From contig JAMPHY010000003.1 of assembly GCA_023663185.1 (NCBI GenBank), forward strand, positions 62,001 through 126,000: DNA of 64,000 nucleotides. Direction: 5' to 3'. The notes below the pieces were generated by a model. The model saw nothing but the letters and a program-made list of their open reading frames with translations, made no database searches and was not told where the DNA came from. This document shows, in pieces, positions 32,844 through 42,189 of this stretch. Position 1 is the first letter of the stretch. Each line of letters begins with the position of its first letter. Origin of the DNA: Clostridiales bacterium. Lineage in GTDB: Bacteria; Bacillota; Clostridia; Lachnospirales; Lachnospiraceae. A program made the translations under genes and the position numbers.

Positions 32844-35021
32844 GTGAAAGAGAAACACCGATTATTTTATATTTTAATCATTGTTTCTGCAGTAATGATA
32901 GTCTGTCTGGCGGCGTTTATCTATGTCAGACGGATGGATAAAATAATCTCAAGAAACATCATAAATTCTATAAGTGAAATCGCAGAGCACGATAAAGAAG
33001 CAATTCAGACATATATTGAAATCTGCTGGAAAGACCTTTATGAGATTGAAGAACGCTTCAAAAGTTTTGAATGCAAGACTATCGAAGAAGCTGAAACAAG
33101 AATGAATCTGGAGTGTGCATCGAGCGGTTTTACTCATATTTATCTGGTCGCTGAAAACGGCACCGTCTACACTGATAAATATGTAATCTATACGCCCGGC
33201 GTGGATACTGTAAATAGGAATTTGGATTTCCTTCCTTATTTTAAGGACGGCGAAGAAAAAATTGTCGTTCGCTTTGATGACAAAGTTGAGGGCGGCTGGC
33301 TGTCGAAGGAAAACATTTTATACGGAATCAGATTAAACGATTACAGTATCGACGGCGTAAAGATGTTTGCGCTTATCGGAATCAGCGATATCTCCTCAAT
33401 TCAGGATAATATGGTAATCGACAGCTTCATTAAAGACGGAAAAAGCCGCGGTCACAGCGCTCTGATAGATATGAGCGGCAATTATATCGTCAATGTTAAT
33501 AAAGGGATTTACTTAAACGCACATGACAATCTGTACGACCATCTTTCGAGTTCTGAAAGCTCGGAGCTTACAAACGAGGAAGTACATAATAAACTTCTAA
33601 ACGGTGAAACCTTTGGCTTCTACCATTCGCATTATGGAGAAAAAGGCAAGGAGCTCTTCTATTTCATACCGCTTGAAAACAATTTCAAGCTGTATTTTGT
33701 CATGTCCGTAAACGACGAAGTTTTTATCGAACAACGCTGGACATTTATATCACTTAGCATAACGGTCGCAATAATCGCTATGTCCGCTATTATCGCTATG
33801 CTTCTGATTATTATGAGACTCAGGGTAAAAACCGCGCGCTCTACGGAAGCAGCGAAATCCCAGAAAGAATTTCTTTCTAACATGAGCCATGAGATACGCA
33901 CGCCCTTAAACGGTCTGATTGGCATGAACCATCTGATTATGGCAAATATCGACGATGAAAGCCAAAAGCCGCAGATTAAAGAATGGCTTACTAAAACCCA
34001 TAGCACAGCAAACTATTTGTTATCGTTAGTAAACGATATATTGGATATGTCCAAGCTTCAAGCGGGAAAAGTAGATATTGTGGAAGAGCCGATGCTTATC
34101 TCTGCCATGATTGATGAAATCGCAGCAATGCAGGCGGACAATATTAAAAACCGCGGCGTAGAATTTAGTGTAGAAAAAGATATTATCGAACCCTGTATCG
34201 AGGGCGATATAACCAGAACTAAACAGATTCTTATGAATATCGTCGGCAACGCCGCTAAGTTTACGCCCAAAGGCAAATGGATACGCCTATCCGTCACACA
34301 GGAGAAAAAAGATGATACACATGTAATTACAACCTACCGCTGTGAAGATTCCGGCATCGGAATGTCAAAGGAATATACTACCAAAATTTTCGACTCCTTC
34401 AGCCAAGAAAGAAATCGCAATGATAATGGCATAAAAGGAACCGGACTCGGTATGGCAATCAGCAAACTGCTTGCTAATGCAATGGGCGGAGATATCACCG
34501 TGGAGAGCAAACTTAACGTCGGAAGTACCTTCACGGTCACTATTCCTTCTAAGATAGTGACAAATATCCCCTCAGAGCTTGAGAGCCAGAGCATTGCAAC
34601 GGATACGTCTGACTCAGACCAGCCGCCGTGTCGAGCGGACGGCTCACCGATTAAGATACTCGTTGCCGAAGACGTAGAACTCAACGCCGAAATCCTTTTA
34701 GAAATTCTCAAAATGGAAGGATTCGAGACTGCTCTTGCGCAAAACGGACAAGAAGCTCTGGATATGTTTAAACAATCGGCAATCGGAGAATATGACATTA
34801 TCCTTATGGATATGCAAATGCCCGTTATGGACGGCTGCAGCGCAGCAAAAGAAATCCGTAAACTTGACAGGGCTGACGCTAAGAGTATCGTAATTTACGC
34901 CTGCACCGCCAACATGTTCCAAGAGGACAGGGAGCAGGCGCTTGGCAGCGGAATGAACGACTTTTTAACTAAGCCGATTGATGTCAATGTACTGCTTAAG
35001 AAGTTGAGAATGAATGGTTGA
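32844..35021 (+). CDS. Membrane-bound hybrid histidine kinase with extracellular sensor
   Basis: Translation starts at a GTG codon after AGAGG. The 725-residue protein has a first membrane helix (about 8-28), an extracellular Cache-like sensor region (about 30-298, with ALIDMSGNYIVN typical of dCache folds), and a second helix (about 301-325). HisKA (His at about 349 in NMSHEIRTPLNGLIG), HATPase_c (MNIVGNAAKFTPKG, CEDSGIGMSKE, GTGLGMAIS) and a receiver domain with phospho-Asp at about 656 (LMDMQMPVMDG) follow. It lacks an HPt domain. The next gene encodes an orphan sugar-binding lipoprotein that may present ligand to this sensor. Confidence 0.93.
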   Translation: MKEKHRLFYILIIVSAVMIVCLAAFIYVRRMDKIISRNIINSISEIAEHDKEAIQTYIEICWKDLYEIEERFKSFECKTIEEAETRMNLECASSGFTHIYLVAENGTVYTDKYVIYTPGVDTVNRNLDFLPYFKDGEEKIVVRFDDKVEGGWLSKENILYGIRLNDYSIDGVKMFALIGISDISSIQDNMVIDSFIKDGKSRGHSALIDMSGNYIVNVNKGIYLNAHDNLYDHLSSSESSELTNEEVHNKLLNGETFGFYHSHYGEKGKELFYFIPLENNFKLYFVMSVNDEVFIEQRWTFISLSITVAIIAMSAIIAMLLIIMRLRVKTARSTEAAKSQKEFLSNMSHEIRTPLNGLIGMNHLIMANIDDESQKPQIKEWLTKTHSTANYLLSLVNDILDMSKLQAGKVDIVEEPMLISAMIDEIAAMQADNIKNRGVEFSVEKDIIEPCIEGDITRTKQILMNIVGNAAKFTPKGKWIRLSVTQEKKDDTHVITTYRCEDSGIGMSKEYTTKIFDSFSQERNRNDNGIKGTGLGMAISKLLANAMGGDITVESKLNVGSTFTVTIPSKIVTNIPSELESQSIATDTSDSDQPPCRADGSPIKILVAEDVELNAEILLEILKMEGFETALAQNGQEALDMFKQSAIGEYDIILMDMQMPVMDGCSAAKEIRKLDRADAKSIVIYACTANMFQEDREQALGSGMNDFLTKPIDVNVLLKKLRMNG

Positions 35022-35033
35022 ATGTGCTGGGAC

Positions 35034-35119
35034 GAGTTCAAGCTAAATGAACAAAAACGGGGTTCCATGCCTAAAAAGCAGGTAAGTCACCCCTTATTTT
35101 GTTCATTTAGCTTGAACTC
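35034..35119. repeat. Dispersed hairpin element, family B, copy 2
   Basis: The outer arm GAGTTCAAGCTAAATGAAC pairs perfectly with its partner at 35101-35119. The inner stem is AACAAAA with TTTTGTT, then GGGG with CCCC, and the loop matches copy 1 (26045-26129). Compared with copy 1 the outer arm has changed on both sides together (TTCAAGCTAAA versus TTTAGGCAAAA). It lies between the kinase and the solute-binding protein gene. Confidence 0.8.
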
Positions 35120-35149
35120 TGACTATCAAAATAAATGGAGGAAACTATT

Positions 35150-36472
35150 ATGAAAAGAAAAATACTCTCTGTGGCGCTTGCTCTAATCCTATGCGTCGGC
35201 ACTTTAAGCGGCTGTGGCAAAGAAACTAAAAAAGAAGTAACCCTGCTTATCAAGGTTCCCAATTTAGTAATGAATTCCGTCAGCAACCCCGAAATCGTGG
35301 ATTCAGGCGATTTTTTACAGCATGCGGGAACAGAATTTGCGGCGCAGTATGAAAATGCAAACGTTACAATCAGAGTAGAATCCTTTGATTATGTAGACGA
35401 AGTAGCTGCAATTACAGGCAGCTTCAATACGTCGGACTCACCGGACATTCTCTATGAAGGCTATTTCAACATGGCGTCTTACCTGCATACCGGCAAGGTC
35501 GTGCCATTGGACGATATCATTTCAGACGAACTTAGAAACGATATCGACGCTTCATCATGGGCAATGAGCATGGTAAACGGCAAGACCTATATGATGCCAT
35601 TTTTAAGCATGCAGAATATTCTGATTTACAATAAAGAGCTTTTCAACGAATGCGGTCTGGAAAAATACACTACCGATGAAATTACGATACAGAACTGGAC
35701 GTTAGATGAATGGACCGACATTCTGGATACGCTTGCGGCGGGGCTTCCATCTCAGTCATATCCAATGATGATGTATGGCAAGAATAATCAGGGCGACACC
35801 CACATTATGTCCTATATCCGCGCCTTCGGCAGCACAATTTTTGATACGGACGGTAATTTCGACTTTGAAAGCGACGAGGCTCTCAAAGCATTAGAATGGC
35901 TGCAATCCGGCGTAGATAAAGGCTGGTATCCGCCCCACCCCGAAAATCTGGAAATTTCAGACTGTAACGAATTATTCAGCAATGGACAGCTTGCAATCCA
36001 TATATTTAATAATGCTAATTTTACCCTTTATGACAATATGGAAAATTATGGTTATGTAAACTTCCCCGGCAACGTCGCAACCTCTTTCGTCACCGGTTTT
36101 GAAGTATTTGACAATGGCGATGAGCTAAAAATGCAGGCAGCAAAAGATTTCATCAAATATATTTATGAAAACGATAAATGGCTGGACATGTCCGCAGGAA
36201 ATATTCCTGTAAGTAGAAAAGTGTCGCAAAAGTATCAGAACCAGATTACAATGCTCGATGAATTTACCGAAAATTCCGTCAATGTAGTGGATTTCATGAA
36301 CAACAGCCCCAACTGGCAGGGCAACGATACTTCCGTCCGCAGCGTGTTCTGGCCTAATATCCATGAACTGTTGGAAAAAAACGTCACCCCGGCAGAATGC
36401 GCCAAGATGTTGAATGAGTCTTGCAACGCCGCTTTGGAGACGGGGCGGGAGGATAGTGTGCTGCATGAGTAG
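35150..36472 (+). CDS. Family 1 extracellular solute-binding lipoprotein (sugar ABC type)
   Basis: The start at 35150 (MKRKILSVALALILCVG) follows GGAGG at good distance. An upstream in-frame ATG does not. A lipobox LSGC puts the lipidated Cys at about residue 22 of the 440-residue protein. The body fits family 1 sugar-binding proteins: IRVESFDYVDEVAAITGSFNTSDSPDILYEG, ILIYNKELFNECGLEKY, TIQNWTLDEWTDILDTL, FIKYIYENDKWLDMSAGNIPVSRK. No permease or ATPase gene is adjacent. It follows the membrane hybrid kinase, so a ligand-presenting role is possible. Confidence 0.88.
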   Translation: MKRKILSVALALILCVGTLSGCGKETKKEVTLLIKVPNLVMNSVSNPEIVDSGDFLQHAGTEFAAQYENANVTIRVESFDYVDEVAAITGSFNTSDSPDILYEGYFNMASYLHTGKVVPLDDIISDELRNDIDASSWAMSMVNGKTYMMPFLSMQNILIYNKELFNECGLEKYTTDEITIQNWTLDEWTDILDTLAAGLPSQSYPMMMYGKNNQGDTHIMSYIRAFGSTIFDTDGNFDFESDEALKALEWLQSGVDKGWYPPHPENLEISDCNELFSNGQLAIHIFNNANFTLYDNMENYGYVNFPGNVATSFVTGFEVFDNGDELKMQAAKDFIKYIYENDKWLDMSAGNIPVSRKVSQKYQNQITMLDEFTENSVNVVDFMNNSPNWQGNDTSVRSVFWPNIHELLEKNVTPAECAKMLNESCNAALETGREDSVLHE

Positions 36473-36495
36473 AGCAGACTTATAAAAAGCCTACT

Positions 36496-37437
36496 TTACA
36501 AGCTTTCACATTCTTTGGCAAAATATCTTCCAATTTTAGCAATAAATTCCAGCGCCTCGTACTTCATTTCCTCAGGGAACGAGTTAAGTACAGGCGCTGT
36601 TTCAAAGCTAAGCGCCCCACTATATCCAATCCTTTTAAGACCATTAATAAATCCTTCCCAATCCGTAGAGGGCAAATTCTCCCGCGTCTTAGTAAATGTA
36701 AATGGAATCTGGTGCAAATCCGAAATACCGTCATTATCATGAATATGCAGTACCTTAAGATGATTACCAAGCGTCGTAATAAATTTTTCCATATCAATGC
36801 CGACAAGGTTAGCATGACCTGTATCAAAACAGAAACCTAAAACTTCCGCATTATACTTATCATTTATCCGCTCTATCCGTTCAACAGCTTTTGCAGCATT
36901 ACAACATGGTCCTTCCACAAGATGCCCGCCTATGCTATCATACAGGTTTTCGATACATATGGTTATTCCCATCTCTTTAGCATATGGCGCAATGGAATCA
37001 ATAAACTTCTCCGTCTCCTGCCATTCCAATTCCTCCGAACCTAAGAAATACGCAAGTTTAAAACCATGTATAACAATATATGGACATTCCAAAAACGCGC
37101 ATACATTCATGCTCTTAGGCGCGACCTTTTTCCAAAGATAGTCATTAATCGCCTTATCCGCCTTCGGAACATATATGGGATACGGCATGTGCATCTGATT
37201 GATTGTAATACCCGCTGCCTTCGCTCCACTTTTATGCGGCGCAAAGAAATCCTCAAGTTCTTTAACGGATTTATCAAAAAAAGTATTAAGTTCAGACTTA
37301 TAAAGCTTAGTATTTAACAGATAACCGTTTAAACTAAAATCCGCATTGGAAAATCCCGCGCGTTTCAGCATCTTAAAGCCTGCTTCCGGGTTATCGTCAT
37401 TTATGGCGTTTTTGGTTTGAACTCCGATACCAATCAT
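36496..37437 (-). CDS. TIM-barrel sugar phosphate isomerase/epimerase
   Basis: I place the start at 37437 (MIGIGVQTKN). It follows the upstream stop by one base and has a GGAG site inside that gene's end. The 313-residue protein is an AP-endonuclease-2/xylose-isomerase-like barrel. Metal-binding and catalytic segments are ITICIENLYDS, GFCFDTGHANLVG, VLHIHDNDG and LSFETAP. Such enzymes interconvert keto and aldo sugars or epimerise them. It is the last gene of the long minus-strand glycan locus and directly follows a second barrel protein, so both probably act on the same sugar or polyol. Confidence 0.85.
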   Translation of the reverse strand: MIGIGVQTKNAINDDNPEAGFKMLKRAGFSNADFSLNGYLLNTKLYKSELNTFFDKSVKELEDFFAPHKSGAKAAGITINQMHMPYPIYVPKADKAINDYLWKKVAPKSMNVCAFLECPYIVIHGFKLAYFLGSEELEWQETEKFIDSIAPYAKEMGITICIENLYDSIGGHLVEGPCCNAAKAVERIERINDKYNAEVLGFCFDTGHANLVGIDMEKFITTLGNHLKVLHIHDNDGISDLHQIPFTFTKTRENLPSTDWEGFINGLKRIGYSGALSFETAPVLNSFPEEMKYEALEFIAKIGRYFAKECESL

Positions 37438-37438
37438 C

Positions 37439-38746
37439 TTACTCTCCGGCTCCTTCCCAATATTCCAACCGTTCAAAATAGAACGACGGCATATACTCAT
37501 CATTAAAATACTCTATCGGATTGCCAATCCCCATATTACGCAGCTGGTCCTCGATTTCCTTATAGTAGATATTACAGATAAATACCGCACAGTCAGGTTC
37601 AAGCTCCTTAAGCGCCTCCGGCGGTCTTATCTTTAGTCCTTCAAACTGCTCTCCCCAACGCGCACTATTATTATCGCAGGTAAAAAGCGGCGGAAACTCT
37701 TCTCCATAACATTTCATAAAATTGCGGCACATATTTCCCGCACCAAATAAGACACGCTTGTCATATTTTTTCAATGCGCTTTTTATGCCTATCTGCCATT
37801 TAAAATATTCTGCAATAGTCTTCGCAAACGGTAAAATCTGTGGACGCAGCAGCGGTGGAATTGCGGCGGCTGTACTGCTAAAATCCATAATAAGAGCCCC
37901 GTCAAAACAGATTTCACGCAGTCCCCTTATGAGTCCAAGCCAGTCTGTCTGCGGTTTTTCATTGCCGACGACTGTATACGGAAGTAACGACTCCTCATTA
38001 TGTCCGTCACAGTCGCGTAAGATTACAGCTTTTATGCGGTTTTTAAGCGTAAGTATAAAATCCTGAATGTTCTGGGCACATAAACTGCATACGCCGACGT
38101 CCATACAGAAACCGAAACGCTCCTCTCCTACTTCCTCATTCAGCCTGTCAACCCATTCGACAGCTTCCGCTGCGTCGCTACAGATTCCGCGCACAAAATG
38201 ACCGTTTATATTAAAGCATTGATTTTCAAGAAGAATTGTAACGTCATGCTCCTTTGCCACAGCAGCAAGCTTAAGATAATACTCTCTGTTGGCATTCCAT
38301 TCATCGCCATGCGCTTCCCCTGTAAAAAGCGGTCTGACAATCAGATATTTACAGACGATATGTCCGCAGACCTTTATGCTCTCCATTGTCAGCTTTAACA
38401 ACAATCCATTCAAATCATCGCGCTCGGTATTCCTTCTAAGATAAGGCGCGCGCGCTGCCGGTATAGTAACATTTGTCGTCCTACACAGTTCAAACAATAC
38501 CTCAAGACTCTCCGCCATCTTCTCAGGATTTTCGGAAATCTTAATTATTTCCTTTTTCTCCGACCTCCGAATAATACTCTTATCTGTCTCCGCTATTTTT
38601 TTACCAAAATTTTCTAACTCCCACGGCGAACATCTCATAGCAATATCAAGCAGTATCTTATCGAATCCGCCTTTCTTTATGTCTAAAAGCCCCTTCTTGG
38701 GACGCTCTATTCCCATAAAGCTTGACGGCGCACATATAATTTCCAA
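37439..38746 (-). CDS. TIM-barrel isomerase fused to a Rossmann-like domain
   Basis: Residues 1-320 of the 435-residue protein form an isomerase-like barrel similar to the next gene (TILLENQCFNINGHFV, FGFCMDVGVCSLCAQN, AVILRDCDGHN, GALIMDFS). The expected HIHDNDG motif is changed to LRDCDGHN, so activity could differ. Residues about 329-415 are the Rossmann-like module seen through this locus: KRVLFGAGNMCRNFMKCY, then FTCDNNSARWGEQFEG, AVFICNIYYKEIEDQLRNMGI. A binding role for NAD, a nucleotide-sugar or a partner protein is possible but unproven. It lies 33 bases after the four-domain protein gene. Confidence 0.8.
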   Translation of the reverse strand: MEIICAPSSFMGIERPKKGLLDIKKGGFDKILLDIAMRCSPWELENFGKKIAETDKSIIRRSEKKEIIKISENPEKMAESLEVLFELCRTTNVTIPAARAPYLRRNTERDDLNGLLLKLTMESIKVCGHIVCKYLIVRPLFTGEAHGDEWNANREYYLKLAAVAKEHDVTILLENQCFNINGHFVRGICSDAAEAVEWVDRLNEEVGEERFGFCMDVGVCSLCAQNIQDFILTLKNRIKAVILRDCDGHNEESLLPYTVVGNEKPQTDWLGLIRGLREICFDGALIMDFSSTAAAIPPLLRPQILPFAKTIAEYFKWQIGIKSALKKYDKRVLFGAGNMCRNFMKCYGEEFPPLFTCDNNSARWGEQFEGLKIRPPEALKELEPDCAVFICNIYYKEIEDQLRNMGIGNPIEYFNDEYMPSFYFERLEYWEGAGE

Positions 38747-38779
38747 TTATTTATCCTCCATGCCGATTTTTACTTTTTC

Positions 38780-41089
38780 TTACTTTTCCCCGCTTAAATG
38801 CTCCTTAATCTCCGTTGAACTCGTAGTTTCCGTATAAGGAAAGAATACCATATCAGAACCATGCTTCTGTAAAAATACCTTCTTGGCAAGCCAGACAGGG
38901 TCATTCGCATAATCGCTGCCTGAAAACTGAGCATCAAAATGATACGTATGCCACGCATATTCTGTATCCGGATTATCAACCGGAATCTCAACCGCTTCGT
39001 CTACATACTTGCATGCCTGTACAATTGTAAGACGTTCATCAAACGGTATATATGGGCGCGTCTTTTTGCTCCTGATTATCTGTTCATCGGTCACAACCCC
39101 TACAATCAGATAATCACATTGCTCCTTCGCCCGCTTGAAAATATTCAAATGTCCTATATGAAACAAATCAAATACGCCCGCCACATAGCCTATATGATAC
39201 TTTTTAGGCGTCTCTTCCTGCGGCTTATATACCTGCTTAAGCGGTCTTACATACTCAAGTCTCGGATCATACACAGAAATATCCCTAATTCCCATCTCCT
39301 TTAACTGAGTAAGAACATCATCAAAAAACTTAATGCAGATAAACACCTTAAACGCTGCCTCTGTCTCCTCTAAAATTGACGGCGGATAAATCTCTATTCC
39401 CTGTAATTTTTCTCCCCATCTATCCGGATTATTATCAAGAATCCCTGCAATTTCATAATACTGTCCAAACTGCTCAATAAACTTCTCCGAATACTGCCCT
39501 GAGCCAAAAAGATACAGCTTTTTACTGCCTATTCCCTTAAAAATATCCTTAAACAGACGCTCATACTCCTCCTGAGAATAATCCATTCTATGCCTATTGG
39601 AAATCATAGTACTTGCGTCCCTTCTATGCTGCTTATGATAACCGGCAAGCTCCCTGTCATTCCGCAGTCTTTCTAAAAATTCATTGCCTCTGCCATACCA
39701 AGTCTTCTGATATTCGTAAAGCTTAAAATATTTAAGCAATTCCTCTAGCGGATATATTTTACCCAAATCAGGATTATCCCTGTATATAAAATTGATTGTC
39801 CTGATAAAAATAGCATTTGCCGGACAGTTCTCTATATAGAACTCCTGATCGAAAAACACGAAGCCTGCTTCTGTATGGAAACAATTGATGGAAACCATAT
39901 CTATGTAGCCTCTTTTTAAGATTACCCCGATATTTTCCTTTTCTTCTTTTGTACCAAACGCCCGCTTCTGCCATTGGTCGATGTTCGGATCATCTTTCTT
40001 ACGTTTCTGCCAACGCGGTTCAAACTGCCGCCAGTTCACTTCCTCATAGGGTACGTGCTCGGAAGATGCAAGTATCATATCACGGAACTTCTCAAGCTCA
40101 TTTATGAATTTCTGCTTATCAGTTCTAAGTGTTTCCCTGAAATAATCCGTTGCCATCTTTCCTTCAATATAAGGCATCGTATAAGTATCACCTTCAAGAC
40201 TTCCCTCCACTATAGGAACGCCATGTTTACGAAGATATTCTGCATTTTCAAATAAGCTTCCTACCTTCTGCCTTCCTTCCGGATGCAAAGCCCTTTTCAC
40301 TACCTGCTTATGAGATTTTATAATAGTAGCCATAGCTCCCTCACGGTCGCGCTCACCCTGCACAGTAATCTGGTCTATATCCAATATTTCTCCCCCTACA
40401 GTACATTCTATAAAAAAAGCGTTTGCCATTTGATGAAACATATGATTTTCCATCAGCGTTTCATATAAACGCTCTTCCTCAAGAAACAACGTTTCCGGAC
40501 TCTTATACTGCGGAAATACCCGTAAATCAATCGCCTCATTCGGTATATAGTCTTCTGCAATCAAAATCTGTGGTCTTACAAGTTCAGGCATAACCGCATA
40601 AAATCTGCGTTTGCTAAAGCCTGCATACGACAGCATTTTCTCATATTCCGCCTTAGAGTAGGCACGCCCTCCGATTACCTTTTTCCTCTGCTCGCTTACC
40701 TTTATATATCCATCAATTCCGTCCAGCACATGCCCCGAAAATGAATCCTTGTCGCCGCAGAAATAACGGATTGCAAGGCGGTTTTCTGCACCAAGTAAAA
40801 GTTTGCCCGATGATTTAAGCAGTCTTTTAAGCTTATCAAGCAGCTCCTTTGGTTCTTCGCTTCTTTCGATAATGCCTGCCGCCACAATATAATCAAACTC
40901 ACCCTCGATTGTATGAAGCTTAGAAAGTTCCGCCTTTACTACCCTGATATCTTTTTCCTCAAGTGCTTCAAAAAACACCTCGCATTCCGGCTTTCCCCCC
41001 GAAACAAAGAGAACTTCCGCATCTGCCTGAAAGCTATACCAGTTAATCAAGGCATTAGGTAAATCCCTGATAATTTCATCTGCATTCAT
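38780..41089 (-). CDS. Four-domain protein: methyltransferase-like, kinase-like, Rossmann-like and TagD-like cytidylyltransferase
   Basis: The 769-residue protein joins four parts. Residues about 20-165 look like a SAM methyltransferase with a weak glycine motif (EVLFVSGGKPEC, FDYIVAAGIIE). Residues about 240-430 resemble a kinase: Lys at 264-266 (VVKRAL), D397-x4-N402 (DMVSIN) and D414 (FFDQEF) fit the catalytic loop and the metal Asp. Residues 523-610 are the recurrent Rossmann-like module (LYLFGSGQYSEKF, GILDNNPDRWGE). Residues 632-769 are a glycerol-3-phosphate-cytidylyltransferase-like domain with HIGH at 644-647 and TSSTEI near the end. It could make and process a CDP-activated polyol. 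Confidence 0.82.
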   Translation of the reverse strand: MNADEIIRDLPNALINWYSFQADAEVLFVSGGKPECEVFFEALEEKDIRVVKAELSKLHTIEGEFDYIVAAGIIERSEEPKELLDKLKRLLKSSGKLLLGAENRLAIRYFCGDKDSFSGHVLDGIDGYIKVSEQRKKVIGGRAYSKAEYEKMLSYAGFSKRRFYAVMPELVRPQILIAEDYIPNEAIDLRVFPQYKSPETLFLEEERLYETLMENHMFHQMANAFFIECTVGGEILDIDQITVQGERDREGAMATIIKSHKQVVKRALHPEGRQKVGSLFENAEYLRKHGVPIVEGSLEGDTYTMPYIEGKMATDYFRETLRTDKQKFINELEKFRDMILASSEHVPYEEVNWRQFEPRWQKRKKDDPNIDQWQKRAFGTKEEKENIGVILKRGYIDMVSINCFHTEAGFVFFDQEFYIENCPANAIFIRTINFIYRDNPDLGKIYPLEELLKYFKLYEYQKTWYGRGNEFLERLRNDRELAGYHKQHRRDASTMISNRHRMDYSQEEYERLFKDIFKGIGSKKLYLFGSGQYSEKFIEQFGQYYEIAGILDNNPDRWGEKLQGIEIYPPSILEETEAAFKVFICIKFFDDVLTQLKEMGIRDISVYDPRLEYVRPLKQVYKPQEETPKKYHIGYVAGVFDLFHIGHLNIFKRAKEQCDYLIVGVVTDEQIIRSKKTRPYIPFDERLTIVQACKYVDEAVEIPVDNPDTEYAWHTYHFDAQFSGSDYANDPVWLAKKVFLQKHGSDMVFFPYTETTSSTEIKEHLSGEK

Positions 41090-41090
41090 A

Positions 41091-42155
41091 TTAAAAAGCC
41101 TGCCTTTCTCTCAACTTCAAAATCCCGATTGTTCTCTCAATTCCCTTACCAATATCATATTTTCCCTTCCAGCCAAGCGCTTCTAACTTTGAAGCGTCAA
41201 GTACCGCGTACTCGATAGGAGTCTGCTCTCTTCTCTCATTTTCATCAGGCGTCTTAATTACACAGTCCACACCTGCCATATTCGCAAGAATGCCCGCAAA
41301 TTCCGCTATTGTCACTCGCGAATCCTTATTAGCGATATTATATGCTTCTCCGTTTGCACCATTAAGCATAACGGTAAATATAGCGGATACACAGTCTGCT
41401 ACATAAGTATAACTGCGCATCTGCCTGCCTTCACTGTTCAAAATTATATCTTTTCCATCTGCCGCTTCATTAAAAAACTGCGCCGTCGCACGATTGTCAT
41501 GTAATGAAGTGCACGCTCCATAGACATGACTTAAGCGCGCTGCCGCTACTGGAACATGGTACTGCTCTTTAAAAGAAGCACATAACGTTTCCGCACAGCG
41601 TTTCGCCATTGGATAACAGGAGCGCACATTCATGCTGTCCAAATATCCCGACTCCTCTTCCATAAACGCATGCCCTTTATTAGTGGACTTTCCATATATC
41701 TCCCCACTTGAAATATACAAGAATTTCTTCACTGAATTATCCCTTGCATACTGTAATAACTGATATGTGCCAAATAGAGCCGGAGTCATCGTTTCCACAG
41801 GATGCTCCCTGAAAGCCGCGGGAAAACCGTCGCCAGCTGCATGTATAATATAGTCCACGGAAGTAACTATCTGTAACGGATTTACAATATCCTGAATAAT
41901 AAAATGCAGACAATCTTCATTTATACTCGTTGCAAACCGCTCTTTAAGCCTCTTTTCATCACGCGCAAGAAGATAAATTTCAATTCCCGCATTTTTTTCT
42001 CTGTTTGCATATAACAACATGTCCGCGGCAAAAGAGCCGATTAATCCGGTTGCACCAGTAATGAGGATACTCTTATGATATATTTTATCCATATCTACAA
42101 TACTGTTTAATGCGGTTTTTAAATCTTCCACATATATCTCGTTATGAAGATACAC
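41091..42155 (-). CDS. NAD-dependent epimerase/dehydratase (extended SDR)
   Basis: Translation probably starts at GTG (42153-42155), six bases after GGAGG. The 354-residue protein has the extended SDR features: ILITGATGLIGSFAADMLL (NAD-binding glycine motif at about 30-48), catalytic YISSGEIYG region and Y-x3-K as YPMAKRCAE, and the downstream GEAYNIANKDSRVTIAEFA. Such enzymes change sugar-nucleotides by epimerisation, reduction or dehydration. It sits one base upstream of the four-domain gene and 34 bases after the cytidylyltransferase gene. A CDP-linked sugar or polyol is thus a reasonable substrate guess. Confidence 0.88.
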   Translation of the reverse strand: MYLHNEIYVEDLKTALNSIVDMDKIYHKSILITGATGLIGSFAADMLLYANREKNAGIEIYLLARDEKRLKERFATSINEDCLHFIIQDIVNPLQIVTSVDYIIHAAGDGFPAAFREHPVETMTPALFGTYQLLQYARDNSVKKFLYISSGEIYGKSTNKGHAFMEEESGYLDSMNVRSCYPMAKRCAETLCASFKEQYHVPVAAARLSHVYGACTSLHDNRATAQFFNEAADGKDIILNSEGRQMRSYTYVADCVSAIFTVMLNGANGEAYNIANKDSRVTIAEFAGILANMAGVDCVIKTPDENERREQTPIEYAVLDASKLEALGWKGKYDIGKGIERTIGILKLRERQAF

Positions 42156-42189
42156 ATTAATCCTCCATTCATACCAAACAACAGCTTTC

